Shown piece by piece: positions 7,831-16,938 of a DNA stretch of 64,000 bases. The position numbers were made by a program, and so were the translations under genes. Numbering within the stretch: the stretch's first letter is position 1; every line of letters starts with the position of its first letter. Origin of the DNA: Roseimicrobium gellanilyticum (GTDB lineage: Bacteria; Verrucomicrobiota; Verrucomicrobiia; Verrucomicrobiales; Verrucomicrobiaceae); contig NZ_QNRR01000019.1 of the NCBI RefSeq assembly GCF_003315205.1, positions 45,180-109,179 on the forward strand, given 5' to 3'. The notes beneath the pieces were generated by a model, which had not been told where the DNA came from, ran no database searches, and saw nothing but the letters and a program-made list of their open reading frames with translations.

Positions 7831-9651
7831 GTGCAAGCACGCTCCCACTTCCTCCTTCGACGCCTGAGTGTCATTCTCGCAGCCGCACTGCCCCTCATCA
7901 CTGCCCACGCCCGCGACCCCAAGGCAGACATCGCAGAGCAGGTGCCTCCAGCAGTGGCCACCCTGAAGGCCTACCATGGCGACCTGCCCGGCGAGCTGGA
8001 GCGCAAGCTGCACGTCATCTACTGGACACCAGCAGACCGCGAACCCCAGCCCCTGTGGCGCGAGCGCCTGAGTCGCGTCATGGAGACTACGGCTGACTTC
8101 TATGAAAAGGAGATGAAGCGCATGGGCTTCCCCGTACGCCGCATCCCGCTCGACCACGATGCCGATGGCCTGCTGAAGATTCATCTTGTGAAAGGCGAGC
8201 AACCTTATGCGCACTATGATGTGAAGAGCGGTTCCGAGATTCGCCGCGAATGCCTCCCCACCCTGCGCAAGGCAGGTGTCATCAAGGACCTCTCAGGAGA
8301 TAGCGAGACCATCGTCATCTTCTGCAACATGTCCGTGTGGGACGCGGAGAAGCGCACCATGCGGCAGAACAGTCCCTACTACGCCGGTGGCAGCGCGCGC
8401 AGCGGAACGGCATGGCAGGTGGACTCCCCTCTGCTCGATCCTGCCCTGCTCGCCGTGAAGGACCAGCGGCTCAAAGACGGCCAGTACGGCGACATCTCCG
8501 TCGGCAGGTACAATTCCATCTTCGTAGGCGGCGTGATTCATGAACTGGGCCATGCCCTCGGGTTGCCTCATAACAAGGAACGCCCGGACGAAGCCGCCCT
8601 CTTTGGCACGGCACTCATGGGCAGCGGCAATCGCACCTACGGCGAAGACCTGCGAGGTGAGGGCAAGGGCAGCTTCCTCACACTCGCGCACGCCATGCGG
8701 CTGGCCAGCCACCCGCTTTTCACAGGGAGCAGCAAGGGCCTTGATGAAAAATTGAAATCCGAGGTGGGAGACCTTTCTATCACCACCACAGGCAAGACCA
8801 TCACCGTTACCGGCAAATTGGAAGCCACACCACCCGCCTACGCCCTGGTGGGATACAGCGACTACAATCAAGCCTCCATCAGCACCATCCCGGCGAAGGA
8901 TGGGACCTTCACCGTCACCTTCGATGCCTTGGAGCCAGCGAAAACAGGAGAGCTGCGCTTCATCACCTGCCATGCCAATGGACTCACCGTAGAACGTCGC
9001 GGCTTTCACTACACCGTCTCCGCTGATGGCACCCCGGATGTAAGCACCGTGGAGGCGAAGTTGCTTCTGGATGGTGTGGTCGCCAAGAAGCAGTGGGCCA
9101 ACATGACACCCGATCAAATCCTCGCGACTCTCCCTCCCGAATCCCAGAGCGCCGGAGCGAAGCTGGCTCGCAAGGTCGCAAAGCGTTTCCTCCTGCCTGG
9201 ACCTAAAGCCACGCAATCGCCTGCGGACATCACAGTAGACGTGAAGAGCGTCAGCTTGTGCGACACCCTGCCCAAGTCACAAAAGGTCGGCTGGGGCAGC
9301 CCCGCGGTGGATCGACTGGCAGAGGAGCCCTTCTACCCTGCATCCAGCAGCAGCATCTTTGAGAGAGGCATCTACGCCCATGCTCCCGCGCAACACGTCT
9401 ATGATCTCGGCGGTACGTGGTCGAAGTTCAAAGGCACTTGCGGCCTCGCTCGCGAGCATGACGGCAGCGTCGTCTTTGTCATCAAGGGCGATGGCAAAGA
9501 ACTCTGGCGCTCCAAGACCATCAAGGAGGACGTAGTCACCTTCGACCTCACCGTCACCGGCATCCGTCAGCTGGAGCTCGTGGTGGAGAATGCCGGTGAC
9601 GACGACCGCTCTGACTGGGGGCTCTGGCTTGACCCGGAACTGACCCGCTAA
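7831..9651 (+). CDS. Secreted zinc metalloprotease with C-terminal NPCBM-like domain
   Basis: 606 residues, GTG start at 7831, followed at once by an arginine-rich n-region and a hydrophobic signal segment (ILAAALPLITAHA). The zinc site HELGHALGLPH (His237, Glu238, His241, His247) is the metzincin-type HExxHxxGxxH motif. A beta-rich segment (about 310-400) follows. The last 125 residues (GWGSPAVDRL through DWGLWLDPEL, with GIYAHAPAQHVYDL) look like an NPCBM carbohydrate-binding domain. The likely role is extracellular cleavage of a glycoprotein or a carbohydrate-associated substrate. It forms a run with the two upstream hydrolases. Confidence 0.85.
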   Translation: MQARSHFLLRRLSVILAAALPLITAHARDPKADIAEQVPPAVATLKAYHGDLPGELERKLHVIYWTPADREPQPLWRERLSRVMETTADFYEKEMKRMGFPVRRIPLDHDADGLLKIHLVKGEQPYAHYDVKSGSEIRRECLPTLRKAGVIKDLSGDSETIVIFCNMSVWDAEKRTMRQNSPYYAGGSARSGTAWQVDSPLLDPALLAVKDQRLKDGQYGDISVGRYNSIFVGGVIHELGHALGLPHNKERPDEAALFGTALMGSGNRTYGEDLRGEGKGSFLTLAHAMRLASHPLFTGSSKGLDEKLKSEVGDLSITTTGKTITVTGKLEATPPAYALVGYSDYNQASISTIPAKDGTFTVTFDALEPAKTGELRFITCHANGLTVERRGFHYTVSADGTPDVSTVEAKLLLDGVVAKKQWANMTPDQILATLPPESQSAGAKLARKVAKRFLLPGPKATQSPADITVDVKSVSLCDTLPKSQKVGWGSPAVDRLAEEPFYPASSSSIFERGIYAHAPAQHVYDLGGTWSKFKGTCGLAREHDGSVVFVIKGDGKELWRSKTIKEDVVTFDLTVTGIRQLELVVENAGDDDRSDWGLWLDPELTR

Positions 9652-9658
9652 AAACAAA

Positions 9659-9692
9659 CATCGCAACGCGGATGCAAAACCGCGCTGCGATG
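9659..9692 (-). terminator. Hairpin between convergent genes
   Basis: CATCGCAACGCGG (9659-9671) pairs with CCGCGCTGCGATG (9680-9692) with one G-U type mismatch. The A-rich stretch at 9650-9658 becomes a T-rich tail on the minus strand, so it best fits termination of the EF-hand gene (stop at 9721). It may also serve the metalloprotease gene. Confidence 0.65.
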
Positions 9693-9720
9693 CGAGAAGC
9701 ATTCAGCTCTGAAGGCGGGA

Positions 9721-10092
9721 CTACACCTTCTTCTTTCCACGCGCCGGAGCGGCCAGCCACTCTTCCTTGGAGAGCTTGTCATCGTTGTTCTTGTCCACGC
9801 GGGCAAAACGCTTCTCGGCGCGTTGAGGTTTCTTCTGCGCGAACTTTGCATTCTTGAATTCCTCACGATCCACGAAAGCGTCGCTGTTCTTGTCGAGTCG
9901 GGAGAACTGCTTCTCACGTTTCGCTTTGTTTTTGGCCTTGTCGGCATCTGAGGTGCCAGATGCTACAGACCCGGAGGCGCTCGGGGTTGTCGAGGGAGCC
10001 GTGGGGGCAGCAGGCGGTGTGGGCGTGCTCTGGCCCTGTGCGAGTGATGCGCCGAGCAGCAGGGAGGTGCAAAGGAAGGACATCATTTTCAT
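9721..10092 (-). CDS. Secreted EF-hand protein
   Basis: 123 residues from the ATG at 10092. The reading frame extends upstream, but the signal peptide begins MKMMSFLCTSLLLGASLAQG, so this start is chosen. An Ala/Pro/Thr-rich linker follows, then two EF-hand calcium loops near the C-terminus: DKNSDAFVDREE and DKNNDDKLSKEE, about 35 residues apart. It ends with a basic RGKKKV tail. Acidic residues at loop positions 1, 3, 5 and 12 support calcium binding. It is likely an exported calcium-binding protein; its partner is unknown. Confidence 0.83.
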   Translation of the reverse strand: MKMMSFLCTSLLLGASLAQGQSTPTPPAAPTAPSTTPSASGSVASGTSDADKAKNKAKREKQFSRLDKNSDAFVDREEFKNAKFAQKKPQRAEKRFARVDKNNDDKLSKEEWLAAPARGKKKV

Positions 10093-10366
10093 ATTCACGA
10101 TTTCTGTTTGGGGGTTGGTTTTGGCTATTGGAGTTAGTCGCGGCCACCACAGCACTCATTCAATGACATGGCACAATCCCAGGCGCATCCAATGCCGCGT
10201 GCCGTTCGTTCCAGATGTATCGTGCTAAATGAAAGGAAAAATCAGAGGGGCTGTGGTCCTTTCGATTGACCCGTTTTCATGAAGTTGCGATGATACGGTG
10301 CATCGCGCGCAACGGGCATTGTGCCATGTCCTGAGCGTATCAAACCTCCCAGCCGGTCCCTCCCCA

Positions 10367-11068
10367 ATGGCAAGGCAACTCCCCCTCCCAGCGTCAGGCA
10401 TGCGCCCCTCTCCGGTGGAAGACGCGCGTCACTTCACCCCGGGTGAAGAAGCCGCCAACTGGATCACCCACGGCATCGGCCTGCTCCTCAGTACAGCGGC
10501 TCTGGTGCTGCTCATGATTGATGCCATCCTGCACGGCACCGCGTGGCACATGGTCAGCTTTGCTGTGTATGGGACCACACTGGTGGGCCTCTACTCCGCA
10601 TCCACGGCCTATCATGCCATCCGCGGCCCACAGCTGAAGCTGCTCTTCAAGAAGCTCGACCACGCCGCCATCTTTCTGCTCATTGCGGGCACCTACACCC
10701 CCTTCCTCCTCACGGTGCTGAGGGGCCCACTGGGCTGGACGCTCTTCGGCGTCATCTGGACACTCTGCGTCACAGGCGCGGTGATGCAGCTCGTGCCACG
10801 GAAGGTGCACCGCTTCGCCTCTGTCTTCGCCTACCTATTTGCTGGTTGGCTTGTGCTCGTGGCCATCAAGCCACTCGTCGCCGCCCTGCCCAGCGGTGGC
10901 ACCTGGCTGCTCGTTGCAGGCGGCATCTGCTACAGCTCGGGCATCATCTTCTACCGCTGGCACCGGCTTCGCTACCACCACGCCATCTGGCATACCTTCG
11001 TGCTGGCTGGCAGCATCTGCCATTTCCTGGCGGTTCTGCTCTATGTGCTGCCGACGCCTACGGCTTGA
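10367..11068 (+). CDS. Haemolysin III / PAQR-family integral membrane protein
   Basis: 233 residues from the ATG at 10367; a GTG at 10298 would add 23 residues of low-complexity sequence. Seven hydrophobic segments. Family motifs are FTPGEEAANWITHGIG, the STAYHAIRG segment, KKLDHAAIFLLIAGTYTPF, and C-terminal WHTFVLAGSICHF. The Ser/His, Asp and two His residues in these motifs match the metal site of PAQR proteins. Bacterial members (YqfA, haemolysin III) are inner-membrane proteins of uncertain function; the haemolysin name is historical. Confidence 0.88.
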   Translation: MARQLPLPASGMRPSPVEDARHFTPGEEAANWITHGIGLLLSTAALVLLMIDAILHGTAWHMVSFAVYGTTLVGLYSASTAYHAIRGPQLKLLFKKLDHAAIFLLIAGTYTPFLLTVLRGPLGWTLFGVIWTLCVTGAVMQLVPRKVHRFASVFAYLFAGWLVLVAIKPLVAALPSGGTWLLVAGGICYSSGIIFYRWHRLRYHHAIWHTFVLAGSICHFLAVLLYVLPTPTA

Positions 11069-11256
11069 TTGAGGAGCGCTGCCTGCCGTGCGGATTTGAT
11101 AAAAAGGCTCGATAAGTGCGCAGTCACGTTTCTTGGAAATATCGAGTCGCTGGTTTGACGATGACTCCATCGCAAAACCCAGCACCCGGAGTTCGCGAAG
11201 AGAATTGCCCACTTTGCCTGTTTCGCACCGGGCGGCGTCTCTGCTACCTTGGTGGC

Positions 11257-12474
11257 ATGCTGAAAATCGCCGTCCTCGCCGGCATCGCTCTCGTTGCCCC
11301 CTCGCTGGGTGCACAAGGGCCCGCTGCATCATCAGCAGGTGGTGCCGGTGCCACGCCCGTTCCGCCTCCAGCAAAGAAGGAAAAATTCACCGACTCGAAT
11401 CCCGCGCTGCTCTACTGGCAGGCCTTTGCCCTGCTGCCCGAACTGAAGCAGCCACAGCTCAAGATCATCACTGAGGTCCTGGAGGGCCGCTTGTCTGCCT
11501 CAGATCCTTCCGTGGGCACGTTGCTCGGCTCCACACGGCGTGCTCTGGAGCGTTTTGCCCGTGCGGCCCGTGGCACCCAGCCGTGTGTGTGGGGTACCAC
11601 TCTTGATGAGGGCCCCTTCGCCCCCATGCCACACCTGACCAAGCTTCAGCAGATGTGCCGTCTCGCGCTGGTGCAGGTGGAGGCGCACTATGCCTCCGGT
11701 GAATTGGAGAAAGCATGGACCTGGACGAAGCACGTGCATGCCGCGGCACGACACCTCGCCGCGGAGCCACTGCTCATCACCACCATCACCCAGCAGGGTG
11801 TCGAGCAGCAGGCCATCCGCACCACGGCCAGACATGCGCTGAGCCTGGATACAGATCACGGTCAGGCAATCATCGGCGATATGAAAGCCATGCCTCCACT
11901 GCACACCGTGCGCGAGGCCCTGACGGGTGAGCATGCCATGGCCGACTGGATGCGGCACATGGTGCTGGGCATCCAGAACTCTCCTGAAAACGAGCAAGCC
12001 ATGCTCGACGTGGCCCAGTCCCTCCTCAATGCGCAAAGCCAGGATGCAGACAGCTCCAAATCCGCCGCCGCGAAGCAAGCCCTCGCCTCCATGGAGGAAT
12101 GGAAGAAGAATGCGGAACAAGGTCGCGAACTCCAGGCGCGGGCCGAGGCTGCCAGCACCAAGCCATGGAAGGACTACCAGGCCGACCTGAAGGAGATGCA
12201 TGCCAGCCTGGTGGATGCAGGCCAGGTGCTGAAGAACACCCTCCCGGCATTCGAAGGTGCGATGCGGAAGCAGTTTGAAACGCAGACCCTGCACATCATG
12301 CTATTCGCCGTGCTGCAACCTCCGGATGAAGGCCACCTGAATGGTGAAATGAAAGGCGCCGTCGACTCTTTTGAAGGCAAAGCTCTCATGCTCAATCGCG
12401 ATGCTGTGCCTTGGGTGATCAGCACGCAGGGGAGCATGAACGGCAGGCCGCTCAAGCTGGAAATAGGAAGGTAA
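11257..12474 (+). CDS. Secreted protein of unknown function
   Basis: 405 residues from the ATG at 11257, chosen because the signal peptide MLKIAVLAGIALVAPSLGAQ starts there; the frame is open further upstream but without a plausible leader. After a Pro/Ala-rich linker comes a mostly helical domain beginning NPALLYWQAFALLPEL, with many Leu, Ala, Glu and Gln. It is possibly a TPR-like or other helical repeat, but I see no clear consensus. Around residues 260-315 it is Ala/Lys/Glu rich and could form a coiled coil. I do not recognise the family. The small membrane protein follows 31 bp downstream on the same strand. Confidence 0.78.
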   Translation: MLKIAVLAGIALVAPSLGAQGPAASSAGGAGATPVPPPAKKEKFTDSNPALLYWQAFALLPELKQPQLKIITEVLEGRLSASDPSVGTLLGSTRRALERFARAARGTQPCVWGTTLDEGPFAPMPHLTKLQQMCRLALVQVEAHYASGELEKAWTWTKHVHAAARHLAAEPLLITTITQQGVEQQAIRTTARHALSLDTDHGQAIIGDMKAMPPLHTVREALTGEHAMADWMRHMVLGIQNSPENEQAMLDVAQSLLNAQSQDADSSKSAAAKQALASMEEWKKNAEQGRELQARAEAASTKPWKDYQADLKEMHASLVDAGQVLKNTLPAFEGAMRKQFETQTLHIMLFAVLQPPDEGHLNGEMKGAVDSFEGKALMLNRDAVPWVISTQGSMNGRPLKLEIGR

Positions 12475-12505
12475 TCACCACATTGCTCCTGCCAACCCCA
12501 CTGCC

Positions 12506-12922
12506 ATGAAAACCCTGGCAATACCCGTTCCTCCCATCGAGCGTGTTCAAAGCACTCCCGAATGCTACAAGCGGGAGAAGCAAAAGAGCGGCTGGTATTA
12601 CTGGCTGATACCATCACCACAGGATCCCAAGAATGCCTTTCTCGCTAACTGGGCTGTCCTGCCAGCAACTCTTGAGGGGATGGCGCTAGTAGGCTTTGCG
12701 GTGGCCTCCGACGTCTTGGGCGGTCACCTGGCCTCCATGGATAAGCTGCCTTTCTGGATAGGTCTCGCATTCTTGGCCCTGCTGGCATGCTGGGGCTATC
12801 GCGGCATGGTCGCCGGTCATGTGCGGCGGGCCGCAAGTTGCGTCCTCTTCTACTCCAATGGGGCACTTTTCGTTCTCATCTCACTCTCCCTTTTGAAGCT
12901 GTGGTGGGATTATCGTGAATGA
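12506..12922 (+). CDS. Small membrane protein of unknown function
   Basis: 138 residues with three hydrophobic segments: around WAVLPATLEGMALVGFAVA, FWIGLAFLALLACWGY and SNGALFVLISLSLLKLW. The N-terminal 45 residues are polar. No recognised family. It lies 31 bp after the unknown secreted protein, so co-transcription is likely. Its last 42 bp overlap the 3' end of the opposite-strand phosphoribosyltransferase gene, an unusual tail-to-tail coding overlap. Confidence 0.72.
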   Translation: MKTLAIPVPPIERVQSTPECYKREKQKSGWYYWLIPSPQDPKNAFLANWAVLPATLEGMALVGFAVASDVLGGHLASMDKLPFWIGLAFLALLACWGYRGMVAGHVRRAASCVLFYSNGALFVLISLSLLKLWWDYRE

Positions 12923-13579
12923 TCGACAAGAGTCTTGAGTACCTTCAAGAACTTCGCGCAACACCTGCAGCACCTCTTCATCCGTCGTCTGCGTGAAGTC
13001 CTCGTAATGACGCCCCACGGCATGGAATTCCTGGGGTTCGAATACGAAGACGACCTCGATGCCGGCATCCTCAAAACTCCGGCGTGATTCCCACGCTGCC
13101 ACCGGCACGGCCACCACACACTGCATGACACCGCGACGCCTCAGCGCTTCCACCGCGGCATGCATCGTCGCTCCCGTGGCCAGGCCATCATCCACCACGA
13201 GGGCTGTCTTGCCTCTCAGATCGATGGACGGCCTCGCGACCCGGTACTCCTGCTCACGCCGCTCCAGTTCCTTCGTCTCCCGCGCCATCGCCTCATGCAG
13301 AGCCACCTCCGGCTCACGCAATTGGGCCATGACCCCGGGATTCACCACCAGCGCATCGCCTGGCGCGATGGCTCCAAGTGCCAGTTCTTCATGCCCTGGC
13401 ACCCCCAGCTTGCGCACCACCATGATGTCCAGCGGCACATGCAGCGCCTTTGCCACTTCTGCAGCCACAGGTACTCCACCTCGAGGCAACCCCACAATCA
13501 CCACATCAGCACGTCCTGCGTATGCGGACAGGCGTTGTGCCAGTTGCCGCCCAGCGTCAATGCGGTCTCGAAACAGCAT
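12881..13579 (-). CDS. Phosphoribosyltransferase-family protein
   Basis: 232 residues from the ATG at 13579. The frame reaches 13618, but 13579 has a strong ribosome-binding site (GGGGAGGTG, 3 nt upstream), and MLFRDRIDAGRQLA is the usual family start. The PRPP-binding loop is ALVVDDGLATGAT (about residues 126-138), and an N-terminal PRGGVPVAAEVA segment is conserved in this group. These PRTases are often fused or linked to stress and esterase domains; the substrate is unknown. Its 3' end overlaps the convergent gene ending at 12922 by 42 bp. Family call good, reaction unknown. Confidence 0.88.
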   Translation of the reverse strand: MLFRDRIDAGRQLAQRLSAYAGRADVVIVGLPRGGVPVAAEVAKALHVPLDIMVVRKLGVPGHEELALGAIAPGDALVVNPGVMAQLREPEVALHEAMARETKELERREQEYRVARPSIDLRGKTALVVDDGLATGATMHAAVEALRRRGVMQCVVAVPVAAWESRRSFEDAGIEVVFVFEPQEFHAVGRHYEDFTQTTDEEVLQVLREVLEGTQDSCRSFTIIPPQLQKGE

Positions 13580-13582
13580 ATG

Positions 13583-13591
13583 CACCTCCCC
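13583..13591 (-). promoter_or_regulatory. Strong Shine-Dalgarno site for the phosphoribosyltransferase
   Basis: GGGGAGGTG on the minus strand, 3 nt before the ATG at 13579. It is the clearest ribosome-binding site in the window and decides the start in favour of 13579 over the upstream ATG at 13618. Confidence 0.75.
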
Positions 13592-13645
13592 GGATGGAAT
13601 CGCACGTGGCGCTTCCATCCGGTGGCAGATGCATGCAGAACTGTC

Positions 13646-14770
13646 CTAGCTCAGCGTTTCCACAGGCAGCTTCTTAATCGCCCCGCCATCCATCGCGCTC
13701 TCATGTGCAAGGATGCCGGTGCAGGTCCAGTTGGCGCTCTGCTTGGCATTCGGGAAGGGCTCACGCTTCTCCACCAGCGCCATGGCAAACTCATGGGCGA
13801 GGTGCGGATGGCTGCCCCCATGTCCCGCACCCTGTGTGAAGCTCAGGTGCGTATTCGCATCATCGTCATACACGCCCTTCGTGGTATAGCGCTGAATGGG
13901 CTCCGGCAGACGGCTGGCGAAGTCGGGGCACTTGACCTTCTCGGGAATCTCCTGCTCGGGTTTCTTCGCCGTGTGCAGCACGAGCGGTTCGTGCTCGATG
14001 AGCGGCCACTCCACCGACTTCTGGCTGCCATACACGTCAATGCTCTCCCGGTACTGCCGCGCGGTATCAAAGAGTGAGCGGATGATGCGCACGCTGAGGT
14101 CAGACTTGTGCACCTTCACATGCGCCGTCTCCACGGCGAAGGGTGAGTTGTAGTGCTTGATGAGTTCTTCACGAATCGTGCCTGAGCCAAAGCAGCTCAC
14201 ATATTCCGCCTCACCACCGGCGAGGCCGAGCACAGGGCCCACACAGTGCGTGGCGTAGTGCATGGGAGGCAGACCTGGCCAGTAGTTCGGCCATCCATCC
14301 ATGTCCTGCTGGTGGCTCGCCTGGATGAACTGCAGTTTTCCGAGTTCACCCTTGTCCGCCAGCTCCTTCATGAAAAGGTACTCACGAGCATACACCACCG
14401 TCTCCATCATCATGTAGGTGAGACCGGTCTCCTGGGTGAGCTTGATGATCTCCAGGCACTCCTCCACGCTGGTGGCCATGGGTACCGTGCAGGCCACATG
14501 CTTGCCTGCCTTCAGCGCCGCGATGCTCATCCAGCCGTGATCCGGAATCGGCGAGTTGATGTGCACCGCATCCACGTTCGGGTCCTTGAGCAGATCCTCA
14601 TAGTCCGTGTAGCGCACATCCACCTTCCAATAGTCACCGCATTCCTTGAGCTTTGCTTCGTTGCGCTGGCAGATCGCATAGCAGTTCGTATGTGGATGGC
14701 GCTGCCAGATGGGAATGAACTCCGCCCCGAATCCGAGGCCGACGACGGCGATGTTGAGTTTTTTGCTCAT
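13646..14770 (-). CDS. Gfo/Idh/MocA-family oxidoreductase
   Basis: 374 residues from the ATG at 14770 (MSKKLNIAVVGLGFGAEFIP), chosen because the Rossmann beta-alpha-beta motif GLGFGAEF begins there and upstream frame sequence is low-quality. The N-terminal NAD(P)-binding domain covers about residues 1-125, including DAVHINSPIPDHGWMSIAALKAGKHVACT, the family's typical EKP-like region in a variant form. The C-terminal alpha/beta domain carries the substrate site (HQQDMDGWPNYWPGLPP, HPHLAHEFA). It should be a cytoplasmic sugar or cyclitol dehydrogenase. No neighbouring gene points to a substrate. Confidence 0.9.
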   Translation of the reverse strand: MSKKLNIAVVGLGFGAEFIPIWQRHPHTNCYAICQRNEAKLKECGDYWKVDVRYTDYEDLLKDPNVDAVHINSPIPDHGWMSIAALKAGKHVACTVPMATSVEECLEIIKLTQETGLTYMMMETVVYAREYLFMKELADKGELGKLQFIQASHQQDMDGWPNYWPGLPPMHYATHCVGPVLGLAGGEAEYVSCFGSGTIREELIKHYNSPFAVETAHVKVHKSDLSVRIIRSLFDTARQYRESIDVYGSQKSVEWPLIEHEPLVLHTAKKPEQEIPEKVKCPDFASRLPEPIQRYTTKGVYDDDANTHLSFTQGAGHGGSHPHLAHEFAMALVEKREPFPNAKQSANWTCTGILAHESAMDGGAIKKLPVETLS

Positions 14771-14873
14771 GGGTTGAAGCGGCGAAATGCGCGCACGATC
14801 AAACGCTGCCGAGCCAGTTTTTGCACGGACATTTTTTGTGCCGAATCGGACAGGGTGGCTCGCGGAACTCGCC

Positions 14874-14987
14874 GGAGTTGATGGTCTATGGTTGATAGTT
14901 GATAGCCTGACAGCCGACGACCCGACTCGGAAGCTTCCCATGAAGCTCCCTCAGGCTATCAACTATCAACCCTCAACTATCAACTCC
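14874..14987. repeat. Large imperfect palindrome
   Basis: Two 37-bp arms (14874-14910 and 14951-14987) match as inverted repeats at 33 of 37 positions. The inner 21 bp of each arm (14890-14910 and 14951-14971) are perfectly complementary. The loop is 40 nt. The arms are built from GTTGATAGTTGATAG-like units, i.e. short internal repeats. It lies between the O-methyltransferase stop and the oxidoreductase start. It could act as a terminator but has no T-tract, so it is more likely a dispersed repeat. Confidence 0.8.
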
Positions 14988-14996
14988 CCCACCCCA

Positions 14997-16004
14997 TCAC
15001 TTAATCCCCACCACCATCGACTCCGGCCCCACCAGATGCTCCACGCGCATGTCACGGAAGCCCACCTCCCGCATCCAGCCGATGCAATCGGCTCCGGTGA
15101 AGTCGAAGCCGCCATCCGTCTCCACGAGCATATTCAGGCTCATCATCAGGCCGAAGGCATTCTGGGAGCGTTCATCATCAATGATGGACTCGTACACCAC
15201 CACCGCACCACCGGCAGGCAGGGCGTCATAGGATTTTTTCAGGAGCATCTTCTTTGTCTCCAGATCCCAGTCATGGAGGATGTGGCCCATCAGCACCACA
15301 TCCGCCTGCGGCAGTGCGTCTGTGAAGAAGCTGCCTCCCGCAAAAGTCACGCGTTCCTTCAGGCCATTCAGCGCCACGTAGTCTGAGAAAATGGGACCCA
15401 CCTCAGGCAGGTCAAAGCCAATGCCCCGGAGATGCGGATTTTTCAACGCAATCTGGACGGCCAGATCTCCCTGCGCAGTTCCCACATCCACGTACGTTTT
15501 GTAGTCCAGCCAGGGGAATTGTTTCGCGATGGCCATGTTCGCTCCACGACTCACACCAGACATGGCACGGAGGAACTCAGCCAGCCTGGCGGGGTCCTTG
15601 TACAGTTCCGCGAAGAGGTCCTTGCCCTCCAGCTTCTCATTCTGCCGCTCACCCGTGCGCAACGCCGTGGTGAGATTTCCCCAGAAGGGATAGAGCCGGT
15701 TGTTTGCCATCTCCAGGATGCCGCCAATGTAGGAGGGCTTGGCCTTGTCCAGGAACAGGTCCGTTTCCGGTGCATTGCGGTACAGCCCCTCTTCCCGCTG
15801 GAGAAACCCCAGGGCCACCAGCGTATCCAGAAAATCCAACGTGCCTCGCGTGTGCAGCCCCAGCGCCCGCTGCAGGGTGGCCGCATCCTGAGGTGCCTTC
15901 GCCAGAAGCGTGAAGACTTCGAGCTCCACGGCGCTGAGCAGGGTCTTGGCAGGCCAGAAGGCAAGACCGGTCTTGAGGATGTTTTCAGGAGAGATCGGTG
16001 TCAT
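14997..16004 (-). CDS. SAM-dependent O-methyltransferase (dimerisation-domain type)
   Basis: 335 residues. The N-terminal helical/winged-helix dimerisation domain (about 10-90, [27 protein letters not shown]) is followed by a Rossmann methyltransferase domain. The SAM site is [16 protein letters not shown] (171-186), with the acidic residue in [11 protein letters not shown] (about 198). [14 protein letters not shown] holds the His244-Asp pair often used as catalytic base in plant-type and polyketide O-methyltransferases. The substrate is probably a small aromatic or polyketide-like metabolite, but no biosynthetic cluster surrounds it. The gene ends 226 bp before the oxidoreductase start. Confidence 0.85.
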   Translation of the reverse strand: MTPISPENILKTGLAFWPAKTLLSAVELEVFTLLAKAPQDAATLQRALGLHTRGTLDFLDTLVALGFLQREEGLYRNAPETDLFLDKAKPSYIGGILEMANNRLYPFWGNLTTALRTGERQNEKLEGKDLFAELYKDPARLAEFLRAMSGVSRGANMAIAKQFPWLDYKTYVDVGTAQGDLAVQIALKNPHLRGIGFDLPEVGPIFSDYVALNGLKERVTFAGGSFFTDALPQADVVLMGHILHDWDLETKKMLLKKSYDALPAGGAVVVYESIIDDERSQNAFGLMMSLNMLVETDGGFDFTGADCIGWMREVGFRDMRVEHLVGPESMVVGIK

Positions 16005-16215
16005 ATGTTGAAGTGAAGATGAAACCCATACTGGTGCAAAGTCCGCCAGTTGTGACGGAGATCCGACACCGAAACGCTTTCATAGCCGCATCCTTGACTC
16101 CCGCAACTATGGTGGAAGTCTCCGCGCGAATGTCACAAGCGTGGGCTCACCTGCCTTCTGACGGAAAAATTCCTCCTCCCCTCGCACGATAACGAGATCA
16201 TCAGCCCGACAGAAC

Positions 16216-16938
16216 ATGTCTGCACCCGTCGCCTTCAAGTGTCCCAATTGTGCCTCGCCGCTCAAGGCGGAAGACTGGGACACCGCCACCGGGATCATCA
16301 AATGCAGCTACTGCAGAGCTCTCTCGACGGTGCCTACTGCCGCCGCCTCCGCTGGCGCTCCCGGCAATGCCTTCGTTGCCCGCCCTCCGGTCCCGCTTCC
16401 TCCGGGACTCCAGATCGAAGAAGGAGCACTTGGCTTGAACATCAAGCGCCGCTGGTTCAGTTGGATTGTGCTTTTCCTGATTCCATTCTGCATCGCCTGG
16501 GACAGCTTCCTGGTCTTCTGGTTCACAGGCGTGCTTTCCAAGGGCGGAGACGTGCCGTGGATCGTGGTTGTGTTCCCCATCGCCCATGTGGCTGCGGGTG
16601 TGGGCATGACTTACTTCACCCTGGCCACCTTGATGAACAGCACCCGCATCAGCCTGGAAAGCGGCCTCATGCGCGTCCGTCATGGTCCCCTGCCGTGGCG
16701 GGGCAATCAGGACATCGATGCCAGCAGCCTCGACCAACTCTTCTGCAAGGAAAAGGTCAATCGCGTCAAGAATGGCGTGCACTACACCTACGAAGTATGG
16801 GCAGTATTGCGGGATGGAACGTCACGCAAGATACTGGGCGTCTCCCTGGATCGGGATCAGGCGCTCTACATTGAGCAGAAGCTTGAGCAGGCACTCGGCA
16901 TCAAAGACCGGCCCGTACCAGGTGAGGTGATGCGGTAG
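16216..16938 (+). CDS. Zinc-ribbon membrane protein of unknown function
   Basis: 240 residues. It starts with a CPNC...CSYC pair (residues 9-33), a probable zinc ribbon. Two hydrophobic hairpin segments follow at about residues 80-105 and 115-140. The C-terminal cytoplasmic part has a short beta-rich stretch (LPWRGNQDIDASSLDQLFCKEK) and ends in a helix. No specific family recognised. Its stop codon abuts the stop of the convergent TspO gene with no intervening base. Confidence 0.75.
   Translation: MSAPVAFKCPNCASPLKAEDWDTATGIIKCSYCRALSTVPTAAASAGAPGNAFVARPPVPLPPGLQIEEGALGLNIKRRWFSWIVLFLIPFCIAWDSFLVFWFTGVLSKGGDVPWIVVVFPIAHVAAGVGMTYFTLATLMNSTRISLESGLMRVRHGPLPWRGNQDIDASSLDQLFCKEKVNRVKNGVHYTYEVWAVLRDGTSRKILGVSLDRDQALYIEQKLEQALGIKDRPVPGEVMR

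Noticed and set aside
10431..10449. CTTCACCCCGGGTGAAG palindrome
   Set aside because: It lies inside the haemolysin III coding region and encodes its conserved FTPGEE segment, so its symmetry can be explained by the codons.
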